In this document: positions 1 to 7,300 of the stretch, in pieces
Numbering within the stretch: the first letter of the stretch is position 1
Layout: each line of letters opens with the position of its first letter
Origin: a virus
Virus record (IMG/VR): IMGVR_UViG_3300030339_000143
Span: 1-35,736 of that record
Strand: one strand, 5' to 3'
Length of the DNA: 35,736 nucleotides
Notes under the pieces: model-generated
What the model was told of the DNA's origin: nothing
Seen by the model: the letters and a program-made list of their open reading frames with translations, nothing else
Database searches by the model: none
Position numbers and translations under genes: made by a program

Positions 1-206
1 CCCCTTAAACTATTTGTGTTTGAGGGGGTTTGAGAGGGGCAGAAAGAATCATCCAAAAACGCAAACGCGAAAACATTTTGTAAGTAGTTGATTGTTAATG
101 ATATGAGCGCACGACAAAAAACTTTTATTCACTTCTAATCGTGCAAGGCATTGAATAATGACTTAATACGCATTTAATTTATTGTGGTGGTGTTTAAATG
201 GACGTG

Positions 207-216
207 TGCAAAGATA
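207..216 (-). promoter_or_regulatory. Possible leftward host promoter -7 box
   Basis: The minus strand carries TATCTTTG followed by CAC, matching the Bacteroidota -7 consensus TAnnTTTG. It points out of the window to the left. No convincing TTTG -33 element is seen. It probably serves a host gene beyond the edge. The rest of 1-250 contains no ORF that looks like a gene. Confidence 0.3.
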
Positions 217-250
217 AGTATTTGATTTAATAATGGATGGCTTAAACGCG

Positions 251-288
251 AAAAGAGCGGGTATACTTAAATGTATATCCGCTCTTTT
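251..288. terminator. Bidirectional hairpin terminator, probably host
   Basis: AAAAGAGCGGGTATAC and its near-perfect complement GTATATCCGCTCTTTT surround a 6-base loop, giving a roughly 16-bp stem with A and T runs on the outside. It lies only 8 bases outside the proposed phage end at 297, so the phage may have inserted beside a host gene terminator. Confidence 0.7.
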
Positions 289-296
289 GCTTGAAA

Positions 297-360
297 TGTG
301 GTGTAAATATTATAATAGGTTACAAAAAAGGTGACAAAATAGGTGACAGTTTTAGTTAGT
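297..360. repeat. Candidate right (mom-side) phage end with transposase sites
   Basis: This stretch starts with TGTGGTGTAAAT (297-308). Three tandem 12-bp units follow: AGGTTACAAAAA (317-328), AGGTGACAAAAT (329-340) and AGGTGACAGTTT (341-352). The last unit is part of GGTGACAGTTTTAGTTAGT (342-360), which matches the inverted site at 35594-35611. Mu-type transposases bind several such sites near each end. The assignment is inference from paired similarity. Confidence 0.45.
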
Positions 361-416
361 GAAATGTGTTTTTTAGGTGAATATTTCTTTGTTACTTTGT
401 ATTGTAATTTACAACT

Positions 417-653
417 ATGCGAAGAAAAGAATTACTCATAAAACGCGACCAAGCAATTGTTACTAAGTTTCACGAACTTTATGACGTGAAACGCATGCGC
501 ATGGATGACGTTTTACGAATAATGTCTGAGCAACATTTCTACCTTGATACTACCTACATTTATGCTCGTATATTCTACTGTAAAGAGAATTATGAGTACT
601 ATAATAGCCTACTTGATGCAAAACAAAAGGCTAAACTTCAACCTCAAAATTGA
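417..653 (+). CDS. Small HTH-like protein at the phage end
   Basis: This 78-aa basic protein is the only rightward gene at this end of the phage, and its 3' end overlaps the convergent tail-terminator gene by about 23 bases. The stretch around residues 25-50 (RMRMDDVLRIMSEQHFYLD, then TTYIYARIFY) has the spacing of a helix-turn-helix, with a helix, a short turn and a second helix. It recalls small HTH-like proteins that I know from Bacteroidota mobile elements. It sits at the end where Mu carries accessory genes, so it may be expressed from the prophage. Its function is unknown; a regulator, or an antitoxin-like partner of the portal-linked toxin, are untested ideas. Confidence 0.6.
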   Translation: MRRKELLIKRDQAIVTKFHELYDVKRMRMDDVLRIMSEQHFYLDTTYIYARIFYCKENYEYYNSLLDAKQKAKLQPQN

Positions 654-1170
654 GTGATTCACCTGTGGGGTGAACAATCTCGCCAGTACTGATAGTTATT
701 TCATTGACATCTGCATCGTTATACTGTGGCATGGCACTGATATCATCTACTGTGCAATTGAATGATATACGGTACAGGTTACCGGCATCTCCACTATCCT
801 CACGTTTCATGTCTACACGACGCATGCCACTGTAGTTGGCACCTGAATTACCGTGGAATAGTTTGTGTATATCGGTTAGTCGCTTCAGGAAGTCTAATGC
901 ACTATCTTTATTGACTGAACCTACATACGTATCGCTGAATGTTTCGAAAAACAGATAGATGTCTATTTGTGTGTTGCAGGTTTGGCCTAGTAGGCCTTTA
1001 TCCTCTGTATCCAACATATTAAAGGCTATGAATGCAGCGGGTGTTGGGAATGGTAGTTCTGAAGTAAGGTAACTTACTTGTTCATGCCAAAGGTCGCACC
1101 ATTCTATTGATGGGATGTTTTCCGTTATCTGTTGGCTTAGTTCTAAATATAGATCGCTCCAGTATTCCAT
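631..1170 (-). CDS. Tail terminator-like / Mu gp37-like protein
   Basis: This 179-aa acidic protein is the last gene of the leftward head operon, directly after the gpG-like gene. In Mu-like and other myophages this place is taken by the tail terminator or tail-completion protein, a hexameric ring that stops tube polymerisation. Length and mixed alpha/beta character fit that role, with an early aromatic stretch (LTSELPFPTPAAFIAF), a central beta-rich region, and no membrane segment or signal peptide. The ATG at 1170 is preceded by an imperfect TTTAAA-N5-TTTATA motif (1181-1197). I assign the role by position and size rather than by a diagnostic motif. Confidence 0.5.
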   Translation of the reverse strand: MEYWSDLYLELSQQITENIPSIEWCDLWHEQVSYLTSELPFPTPAAFIAFNMLDTEDKGLLGQTCNTQIDIYLFFETFSDTYVGSVNKDSALDFLKRLTDIHKLFHGNSGANYSGMRRVDMKREDSGDAGNLYRISFNCTVDDISAMPQYNDADVNEITISTGEIVHPTGESLNFEVEV

Positions 1171-1180
1171 AATGGTATCG

Positions 1181-1197
1181 TTTAAATGCTATTTATA
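1181..1197. repeat. Imperfect TTTAAA-N5-TTTAAA motif (TTTATA)
   Basis: This is TTTAAA, five bases, then TTTATA, 11 bases from start to start. It lies just upstream of the start of the tail-terminator gene on the minus strand. It is a degenerate copy of the motif found perfectly at eight other places. Confidence 0.5.
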
Positions 1198-1208
1198 TAG
1201 TATTGGTA

Positions 1209-1817
1209 TTATTTGAAGTTGTTTGAATGTGGGTGTTCGACTGATTCGCGGAACTGTATTTCTACCTGACCTAACCACCATTTATCGAAACCTGACATCA
1301 TTATTTTACTTTCGCCCATGTATTGATGCTTTGGTATATTTATCTTATGGCCTACAGGAAGCAATGCCATTCGTCTAAAGAACATTGCTTTTACACTTAT
1401 AGCCTTGTTTGACTTATTGTAAGATGCTGCTGTACCTTCTTTGTTTAGCTTTACTTTTCCACTGAATTCGTAGAACTTTGCCCAAAAGAATTTTTTCATC
1501 TGGCGTGTTACGGTTATAGTTCCACCGTTGTTTTGTATCTCAGAGTATTCAGTATCTGATTCGATTACTATACGACGTTTACTTTGTTCGGCTTTGCGTA
1601 TGGACTGCATGAGTACTCCACGGTTGTACATGGTACGTTTACCGGCCATTGGGTTTGATGTTTTAGACCATGATACGAATGATGTATCGGTGAAACCGCC
1701 TTTTACAAATGATTCTTTGAAAAACTTTACGGATTCTGACGCGGCATAACGTTCGGCATTGGCGGTTAAATCTTTAGCCATTGCAAAAAAATTGGGTACT
1801 TTGTTTTTTTTATCCAT
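1209..1817 (-). CDS. Virion morphogenesis protein (Mu gpG-like)
   Basis: With the ATG at 1817 the product is about 202 aa and begins MDKKNKVPNFF. An in-frame TTG at 1871 would add 18 residues, but it lies in a hairpin and is unlikely to be used. Basic composition and the central stretch with SWSKTSNPMAGKRTMYNRG and later RMALLPVGHKINIP fit the phage virion morphogenesis family (Mu gpG, tail completion). That family commonly ends in a segment in which a planned ring residue binds the tail. It lies between the portal fusion and the tail-terminator-like gene, as expected for connector and tail-completion factors. A possible antisense RNA starts within its 5' end. Confidence 0.7.
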   Translation of the reverse strand: MDKKNKVPNFFAMAKDLTANAERYAASESVKFFKESFVKGGFTDTSFVSWSKTSNPMAGKRTMYNRGVLMQSIRKAEQSKRRIVIESDTEYSEIQNNGGTITVTRQMKKFFWAKFYEFSGKVKLNKEGTAASYNKSNKAISVKAMFFRRMALLPVGHKINIPKHQYMGESKIMMSGFDKWWLGQVEIQFRESVEHPHSNNFK

Positions 1818-1833
1818 AAATGTTGTATATTTG
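1800..1833 (+). promoter_or_regulatory. Candidate rightward promoter (TTTG-N22-TATATTTG)
   Basis: TATATTTG at 1826-1833 matches the Bacteroidota -7 box exactly, and TTTG at 1800-1803 lies 22 bases upstream, slightly longer than the usual 19-21. It points against the surrounding genes and would start a transcript near 1840 that runs into the hairpin at 1870-1903. Confidence 0.4.
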
Positions 1834-1837
1834 CACT

Positions 1838-1910
1838 CGATACAAAGCACTTCGGTACTGAGTATCTCCAAAGCGGATGGTAAATTTATTTACCGTCCGC
1901 TTTCTGTTTT
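1838..1910 (+). ncRNA. Candidate short structured antisense RNA
   Basis: On the plus strand GATAC (1839-1843) pairs with GTATC (1862-1866). These enclose an inner stem capped by a C-UUCG-G tetraloop (1850-1855). A 16-bp stem (1870-1885 with 1888-1903, one U-G wobble) follows, then CTGTTTT. With the promoter boxes at 1800-1833 this would give a transcript of about 70 bases, antisense to the portal end and the gpG start. The wobble pair forms only in the plus-strand RNA. No homologue is known to me, and the hairpin could equally be a processing site for the coding transcript. Confidence 0.35.
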
Positions 1911-4432
1911 AGCTTATTCAGGAAGCTTTCGAAGTCTTTACCGGCTATTTGTTTGCGGGTAATTTGTGCTACTTTGCTGCCTTTGATAATGATTACGCGC
2001 TCAATAGAGCTATTACGTTCGCCAGTGAGTGACCCGGATAACCTTCTTTTAATGTATTCGTCGGTAAATTGTGCCGTTGAAACGTCCAAAACAACTGTGT
2101 TTGCGCCTTGTTTGTCGGCACTTTTTATGTTGTTTTGCATGAAATTATCGAACTTACTTTCGCCTAAATAGGTTTTTAAATCGCCCAGGTTATTGGGTGA
2201 TCCGATTCCAAATTCGGGGTTTTTGTGGTTTTGCACTATTCCACCTTCGATATGGTGACGAATGTACATATCCTTACCCAATTCGTCGGCTATTTTCTTA
2301 GCAACTGCAATATTCTGACTCATATCGGCTACGTGTGCAAAGTCGTTTACTAATACTTTATTGCCTGATTTTGTATCAATAGCCTTATTGTAAGGTGAAA
2401 ATTGTTTCATTAATTCGGTGTTTTGACGCACTATTTGTATTGATTTTCCGGTGATACTTTCGAAATAACTGTGCTGATCGGAAATAAGTGTACCTGTAGT
2501 GTACGCATTTGTTGCCCATTTGGCATTGATGTTTGTCAGACCATGTTTTGTAACTTCATCGGTTGTTTGTTCCAACCAACAGCGGCAACCAGGGTCGAAC
2601 GGTGGTGTGTGCGTGCATTTGTTTACCGGCATAACTACACCTTCGTTTGCAGCATGTGACTCGCGAACATTCTCATCCTGCATAGTTCTTACTTTCAGGT
2701 TCGGGTATATGTCGATGTCTGCATTGAACTGAATAAAATCTTTAGCTGTGCTCGTTTTATTTGCAACAAACTTTGATTCAACGTTCATGTAGGTTTCATT
2801 GTGGAGGTTCACCAATTTTTTAGCCTCTGATATAAATACATCCTTATCTGATACTGACCGTTTAAGGTCATTTAAATGCTGCATCAGGTTGTTAGACTTT
2901 GCACCTGAAAACTTCAACAGGTTTTCGCGGAACTGGCGTGTTAGTTCCTCATCATAGTACCCTTTACCCCATGCAGCTTCAGCGGCCTTGCTTAGTGATG
3001 CATAGTTCTTCAGCACTAAATCTTTGTCGAGGTCTGACGGCTTTACTTCACCGTTGTAGATTTGGTTTGCAAGGCGTTCGATGGCTGCATCCCATGTGGC
3101 AGCATTCACCCCCTTCGACAGGCTCATGGAACTAGCGTAAATGTAACTTTTTGCGCCCGCTACGGACGCATTAGGCTTTTTTTTTTGAGTCTCCTGTACC
3201 TGAGGTGTAGCTGCAAGTGTTTCTTTTACAGTTGTGATTGGTAATCCGGTAAGTTCGGCAAGTTTTTCAGGGTCAAAATTGAATGCTGTAGACAAGTCTT
3301 TTACGGCTTGTATCTTTTCTTTTAGCGTAAGCGTTTCAGTTTCATCCCAATCGAATGTAAGGTTAGCCAATGGCGCATACACAGAACTCAACTTCACCAA
3401 TCGTGGCATTATTTCCTCATTCATGTAGAATTTAATAATCAACTTGTCAACTTGTATGCGATACTTCAACTGCCGTTCGTGTATTTCGGCTGCACCTACA
3501 AAGCTTTTTTCGTCTGTTATACCTGTACCTCCAAGTATCCGCTTGCTTAACTGACTGTCGCAAAATAGGTTCAACTTATCAAATGATTGATAGCCATCTG
3601 CATTAGTATCTTTGGCAATTTCAACCTTTTCGTTGCCCTTTAGAATGGCAAAGTGATTGGAACGGAATGACGTGAGCATTTTAAAAAGTTCCTGAGCGCG
3701 TGCATCGTCCTGACGGTCGGTAATGGCAAATACGGCAGGTACACCGAATTTTTCGATATAACTCATCCAAGAACCAAGACCAAGCTTCTTGGCCAGAATA
3801 ATCATTGCTAACTCGTTGAGCATTCCTAACTCATAGTCGTTACCAATCTGCACATAATAATTGGCATACGTTCCGGACTTGTATGATACGCCGGTAGTGT
3901 CGTATTCTTCTTTCACTACTATACCTTTAACCGGTAAGAAGTTTGATTGTGGAATCTCCGTTACACAGTTCAGTTCGCCTTTGTCGTTCAACTCAATCAT
4001 TTCAATAAGCTTTGTACCGTCGAAAGTACGCATACCCATTAGGCGAATTATATCTATATACCAAGGCCTTTCAAATAATTTATGCGCTTCCTCATCTTCT
4101 TTTTTTGATTTATCTTTTAGGTTGAAAGGAGCGCATTGTATTGGAAGTATGCGGCCATCAATGCATGATAACAGGTGTAAGTCTAATTTTAATGAGGCAA
4201 AAAAACGCATAAGTAAGCCGCGACGCGGGTCATCCGTAGCCGTTGCAGCCATGACGGCCGTAACCCAGTCGTCAATGGTTTTTGACGTGAAGTTAGTAGG
4301 TTGTTTTGTCCAGTCTAGTTTGCTAGCTGCATCTGTGCGTTTGTAATACTCACTGAATATTTTACCGCTATCTGCTTTGCCTAGAATGGAGGTAATTGCA
4401 GAATCAATAAATCTATCGAATATCTTAGCCAT
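1886..4432 (-). CDS. Portal-MuF head protein fused to C-terminal toxin-like domain
   Basis: This 848-aa fusion joins three parts. Residues 1 to about 410 look like a DUF935-type Mu gp29 portal, the dodecameric DNA gate. About 440-625 is a MuF/SPP1 gp7-like minor head domain ending in the typical CTHTPPFDPGCRCWLEQT (606-623). About 655-848 is an extra domain with AHVADMS, YIRHHIEGG and a C-terminal half (TVVLDVSTAQ, then RVIIIKG) that resembles CdiA C-terminal tRNase-like folds. MuF-linked C-terminal toxins are a known class of polymorphic toxin in phages; the toxin call here is inference. Residues 435-442 (SMSLSKGV) are encoded by a REP-like host repeat. The usual Mu portal is about 510 aa. 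The gene overlaps no partner, and no obvious immunity gene is adjacent. Confidence 0.85.
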   Translation of the reverse strand: MAKIFDRFIDSAITSILGKADSGKIFSEYYKRTDAASKLDWTKQPTNFTSKTIDDWVTAVMAATATDDPRRGLLMRFFASLKLDLHLLSCIDGRILPIQCAPFNLKDKSKKEDEEAHKLFERPWYIDIIRLMGMRTFDGTKLIEMIELNDKGELNCVTEIPQSNFLPVKGIVVKEEYDTTGVSYKSGTYANYYVQIGNDYELGMLNELAMIILAKKLGLGSWMSYIEKFGVPAVFAITDRQDDARAQELFKMLTSFRSNHFAILKGNEKVEIAKDTNADGYQSFDKLNLFCDSQLSKRILGGTGITDEKSFVGAAEIHERQLKYRIQVDKLIIKFYMNEEIMPRLVKLSSVYAPLANLTFDWDETETLTLKEKIQAVKDLSTAFNFDPEKLAELTGLPITTVKETLAATPQVQETQKKKPNASVAGAKSYIYASSMSLSKGVNAATWDAAIERLANQIYNGEVKPSDLDKDLVLKNYASLSKAAEAAWGKGYYDEELTRQFRENLLKFSGAKSNNLMQHLNDLKRSVSDKDVFISEAKKLVNLHNETYMNVESKFVANKTSTAKDFIQFNADIDIYPNLKVRTMQDENVRESHAANEGVVMPVNKCTHTPPFDPGCRCWLEQTTDEVTKHGLTNINAKWATNAYTTGTLISDQHSYFESITGKSIQIVRQNTELMKQFSPYNKAIDTKSGNKVLVNDFAHVADMSQNIAVAKKIADELGKDMYIRHHIEGGIVQNHKNPEFGIGSPNNLGDLKTYLGESKFDNFMQNNIKSADKQGANTVVLDVSTAQFTDEYIKRRLSGSLTGERNSSIERVIIIKGSKVAQITRKQIAGKDFESFLNKLKQKADGK
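3108..3132. repeat. REP-like repeat read in frame inside portal fusion
   Basis: CCCTTCGACAGGCTCATGGA is a near copy of the CCCTTCGAC(A/T)AGCTCAGGGAAC-type repeat common in Bacteroidota. It sits in the linker between portal and MuF domains and is translated on the minus strand as roughly SMSLSKGV. Related copies occur at 9772-9807 and 16871-16918. Confidence 0.6.
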
Positions 4433-4436
4433 AGTG

Positions 4437-4453
4437 TTTAAATGCTATTTAAA
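4437..4453. repeat. TTTAAA-N5-TTTAAA motif upstream of portal
   Basis: Two TTTAAA hexamers (4437-4442 and 4448-4453) are separated by TGCTA. They lie immediately upstream of the portal ATG on the minus strand, between the gp36-like stop and the portal start. Confidence 0.7.
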
Positions 4454-4877
4454 TGAAATTACTTTTGTTAGTTGTATTGCCGTAAAGGACCGGTGTTGTT
4501 TCGCCTGAAGCATCGGTTTGAAGTGGCACGCCTACCAATGACATTGCGCCTGATTGAATGCGTTCCAACTGCTTTGTGGCATCGGACATGAGCGTTACAT
4601 AGTCTTCGGGAACTTTGCGCGCTGCGTTGCGTTTTACGGCACGATAAACGACAATTTGAGCTATGATTTGCTTTAATATTCCGCTGGCCAGTGGTGTAGT
4701 TTCTGCGAATATCAGATCGGTTTTATACCTACCGGTAATATATGATATGACATACTCAATGGCTTTTGATTCTATGCCATCCAATATGTCTGAATTGCCT
4801 GCTATGTTAGCTGTACTTTCGTCGAGAAAGCGTTCTTGAATGACTTGTGCAAGGTCATTTTCATCAATGTATTTCAT
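4449..4877 (-). CDS. Mu gp36-like protein (DUF1320 family)
   Basis: This 142-aa protein begins MKYIDENDLAQVIQERFLDE and continues with a helical segment (IESKAIEYVISYITGRYKTD, about residues 35-54). It ends with a flexible tail rich in T, G and N. This pattern of a start helix, AIxxxxxYIxxRY and later VVYRAVKRNAARKVPEDY matches the DUF1320/Mu gp36 family, which is related to head-tail connector proteins. It is placed between terminase and portal, whereas Mu has it after the capsid gene. The stop lies in the TTTAAA motif that precedes the portal gene, so the pair is probably co-transcribed. Confidence 0.75.
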   Translation of the reverse strand: MKYIDENDLAQVIQERFLDESTANIAGNSDILDGIESKAIEYVISYITGRYKTDLIFAETTPLASGILKQIIAQIVVYRAVKRNAARKVPEDYVTLMSDATKQLERIQSGAMSLVGVPLQTDASGETTPVLYGNTTNKSNFI

Positions 4878-4878
4878 T

Positions 4879-6417
4879 TTATCTGATATTATAAGTGACT
4901 GTCATTTTACCTGTGTTCCAGGACTGATCTGTTTCGCGTCGTGTTGGAGTTGAGTACTTTTCGAGAGCTTCCAAAGCTTCAGTATCGGCATCCGGTGAAT
5001 CGTCGTGTTCGGTACTTCCTTCTTCTACGGCGCAAAGCTGCATAATTCCAACCTGGGTATCTGAGTGGCTTTTCAGCTTTTCGTTGTAATAAATACGTCC
5101 ATTTTGGTAGTATGGTTGTTTGGTAATCATACGCATGAGCTTATTTACTTTAGCAACCAATACTTTCATAAGATTTAAACAGATTCCGTATTCATATTCC
5201 ACCTCATCAATGGCTCGTTGTACTTCACCGTTCCAAAATTGTGATTCATATTGAAATAATGCATTAGTTCCAATTGGTAATTTTTTCTTGAAATCACACA
5301 TCCATGCAACTGCCTGTTTCATTTTAGATTGTTTGACATAGCAGTCGATCAGCCAGAAATTATTGTCGGTTGATAAACCCCATGCTTTGCAAGCATTATA
5401 GTCGGAGGTATCGTTGTCGGTATATGCTATATCCCAATGAATAATAATCATTTTGAACTCATTTAATGCCGGCATTTTACCCCACTGTATTTGTTTTTCG
5501 CTGAATATCTTACCCTGTAGGATAGATTCATGCAAATACTCTGAGTAAGCGGCAGGTATACCCATGTTTTTCTCCTGAAGCATATAATACTCGCGGCTAT
5601 ACATGGCAGGCCATGCAGGTTCATAGGTTACTTTGTTGTATGCTTTCACCTGATTGACTTTCCAGTCGGGGTGTTTTTCCTGTAGAATGGTTTGGGTCAT
5701 AACCCTTGCAAACTTATTGTTGGCATACAGTAACCGGCGTTTGTTTCCGGTCATGGTTGGCAGGATATCGCGCTCAATTTGTTCGGCCTGTTTGCGCATT
5801 CGTTTTGGGTTTCCGATTGTGTCAGGGGTTTCCAAATCATCAATAACCCATAGGTTTGGCCGACGGTGTTTGATACGTACGCCGCGTACTTTCTTTTTAA
5901 TACCGAATGCCTTACCAATAAATCGTTGGTCTAATGTATTGAAGTTTCCAAACTCCCATGAACCCTCACACTTTTGTACTCCAAAATCGTGAATGAGCAA
6001 TTGGTTACCTTCTAACTCAGCTTGAATATCGGCAAGAAGTTCCTGGGCACGTTCAACAGAATCGGACATAAGGCAAAGAAAAACATCCTCACCGCGCATC
6101 CATAACCACAATGGAATAATAACATCGCACCAAACTGACTTAGCCGCTCCACGAAACCACTCAAAGAACATTATAATCAGATCATCGTAGGCTACTTCAT
6201 TAGCTGCCATTTTCTGAAACTCGGCACATTCGGCAGTTGCATAGTGTGGTAGGTATGTTTCTACCATATAGACAATATCAAGTATTGCCCGCTTTTTGCG
6301 TGCCTGTTGTTCCGCTTTAGTCTCGAATGGGTTTACATCGTTTGACTTGCTTGTAATGTCAAGCTTAGCGAGGTATTGTTCGGCTAGTAGTTTGTCCTGG
6401 ACTCTTTTTGTTGCCAT
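4879..6417 (-). CDS. Terminase large subunit (Mu gp28-like)
   Basis: This 512-aa protein is the ATP-driven DNA packaging motor and headful nuclease. The ATPase part has a Walker A-like FRGAAKSV (88-95) and a Walker B-like LWVIDDLE (189-196). The RNase H-like nuclease half starts at IIIHWDIAYTDNDTSDY (324-340), with Asp329 as a likely metal ligand. The length is normal for the Mu gp28 group. It follows the small terminase gene by 40 bases and ends one base before the gp36-like start. The C-terminus (SPDADTEALEAL) resembles the usual end of the nuclease domain. Confidence is high from motif order and neighbours. Confidence 0.92.
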   Translation of the reverse strand: MATKRVQDKLLAEQYLAKLDITSKSNDVNPFETKAEQQARKKRAILDIVYMVETYLPHYATAECAEFQKMAANEVAYDDLIIMFFEWFRGAAKSVWCDVIIPLWLWMRGEDVFLCLMSDSVERAQELLADIQAELEGNQLLIHDFGVQKCEGSWEFGNFNTLDQRFIGKAFGIKKKVRGVRIKHRRPNLWVIDDLETPDTIGNPKRMRKQAEQIERDILPTMTGNKRRLLYANNKFARVMTQTILQEKHPDWKVNQVKAYNKVTYEPAWPAMYSREYYMLQEKNMGIPAAYSEYLHESILQGKIFSEKQIQWGKMPALNEFKMIIIHWDIAYTDNDTSDYNACKAWGLSTDNNFWLIDCYVKQSKMKQAVAWMCDFKKKLPIGTNALFQYESQFWNGEVQRAIDEVEYEYGICLNLMKVLVAKVNKLMRMITKQPYYQNGRIYYNEKLKSHSDTQVGIMQLCAVEEGSTEHDDSPDADTEALEALEKYSTPTRRETDQSWNTGKMTVTYNIR

Positions 6418-6457
6418 AGTTTATTATTTGGGGACTTTGGAGACGGTTGTGACGGTG

Positions 6458-7036
6458 TTATCCTAGCTCCTGTGTCTTTTTGCGAATATAGTATTGTTGG
6501 AAAGCGATAGTTTTTTCAAATAACTCAGGGTCGTGTTGACGCATGTCGGTAAATAGATCGTCCATCATGTTGATAAGTTCGCCCAGGGAGTATTTATTGT
6601 CTTTCTCCATCTCTCGAAGCGTTTTAGCCCACTTTGCTGAATTATCAGATAAGCGGTTAGCCTCAGATCGCAATTCAGCCTCTAATTTCTTATCGGTTGT
6701 CTTTACAGCATCACGTATTTCGTTTTCAATGTCTAAGCGACGTTCGGAATTAAGCCGGATTATTTGCTTGATGTTTTCAACCTCTGTACGTGATGACTGT
6801 TGTCGACCTTCACGTTGTTGCTTCCAACCTTCGGTGCGTGCCCAATCTGAGATAGTTTGTTCAGTAAGTCCAAGCAATTCGGCAGTTTCCTTTTGTGTTT
6901 TCCCCTGAATAACTATGTACTCATAAGCTGTAAACTTCAACTTTTGATATTCCTCTTTAGATAATTGTGGTTTACGAGGTGGTTTTGGAGTGTTGCGCTT
7001 CTGTTTCTTCATGGAATTACTTCTTTTTTTATGCAA
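6458..7036 (-). CDS. Terminase small subunit-like HTH protein
   Basis: This basic 192-aa protein has an N-terminal helix-turn-helix: QGKTQKETAELLGLTEQTIS, followed by DWARTEGWKQ. That is the usual start of the phage small terminase/DUF1804 group that recognises phage DNA for packaging. A long helical or coiled-coil region (about residues 75-150) fits oligomerisation. The second Met, MKKQKRNTPKPP at 7012, is an equally good start. It is the first gene of the leftward late operon, downstream of a promoter-like element at 7034-7065. If that element sets the transcript start near the first ATG, the Met at 7012 becomes more likely. Confidence 0.8.
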   Translation of the reverse strand: MHKKRSNSMKKQKRNTPKPPRKPQLSKEEYQKLKFTAYEYIVIQGKTQKETAELLGLTEQTISDWARTEGWKQQREGRQQSSRTEVENIKQIIRLNSERRLDIENEIRDAVKTTDKKLEAELRSEANRLSDNSAKWAKTLREMEKDNKYSLGELINMMDDLFTDMRQHDPELFEKTIAFQQYYIRKKTQELG

Positions 7037-7065
7037 AGTTGTACCTATTTACGGGTATTTGCAAA
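7034..7065 (-). promoter_or_regulatory. Leftward late promoter candidate
   Basis: On the minus strand TTTG (7062-7065) and CAACTTTG (7034-7041) are exactly 20 bases apart. The -7 box has one mismatch to TAnnTTTG. The expected transcript start is near or just inside the first terminase Met codon, which favours the downstream start at 7012. Confidence 0.5.
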
Positions 7066-7071
7066 ACATGA

Positions 7072-7128
7072 TTTTATCTACTATAAAAATTTTATGTTGA
7101 ATTATAAGATTTTTATGTTGTACTATAA
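7072..7128. promoter_or_regulatory. Three 21-bp repeats between divergent late operons
   Basis: TTTTATGTTGAATTATAA (7090-7107) and TTTTATGTTGTACTATAA (7111-7128) are direct repeats at exactly 21-bp spacing. A degenerate third copy, TTTTATCTACTATAA (7072-7086), keeps the same phase. Two helical turns apart and placed between two divergent late promoters, they look like binding sites for a late activator, the job of C protein in Mu. Confidence 0.6.
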
Positions 7129-7177
7129 AATATATAAGTGTATGAAATACTGATTTTTATAGACGAAAATAACGCTT

Positions 7178-7185
7178 TACATTTG
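7178..7185 (+). promoter_or_regulatory. Rightward late promoter -7 box
   Basis: TACATTTG matches the Bacteroidota -7 consensus exactly. The -33 region is only T-rich (no TTTG), consistent with a promoter that needs an activator bound at the 21-bp repeats upstream. It would give a leader of about 110 bases before the protease start at 7301. Confidence 0.5.
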
Positions 7186-7300
7186 CCTCGAAATCAAACA
7201 ACACGAAGTGGTATCAACTGATATCAAGTCTTGTCAGAAAAAGAAATATACGGTAAATGTATTATCATCTATTCTCTTAATTATTCGTAAAAACAGAATT

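Noticed and set aside
1818-1871. TTG start at 1871 for the gpG-like protein
   Set aside because: Uses a rare start inside a hairpin stem; the ATG at 1817 gives the usual N-terminus.
3861-4346. 161-aa plus-strand ORF opposite the portal gene
   Set aside because: It is the mirror of a well-supported portal coding frame, with no start context and no family-like pattern.
7208-7300. Upstream start of the protease at 7208
   Set aside because: This extension lies between the -7 box and the ATG at 7301, is not protease-like in sequence, and 7301 begins the conserved fold.
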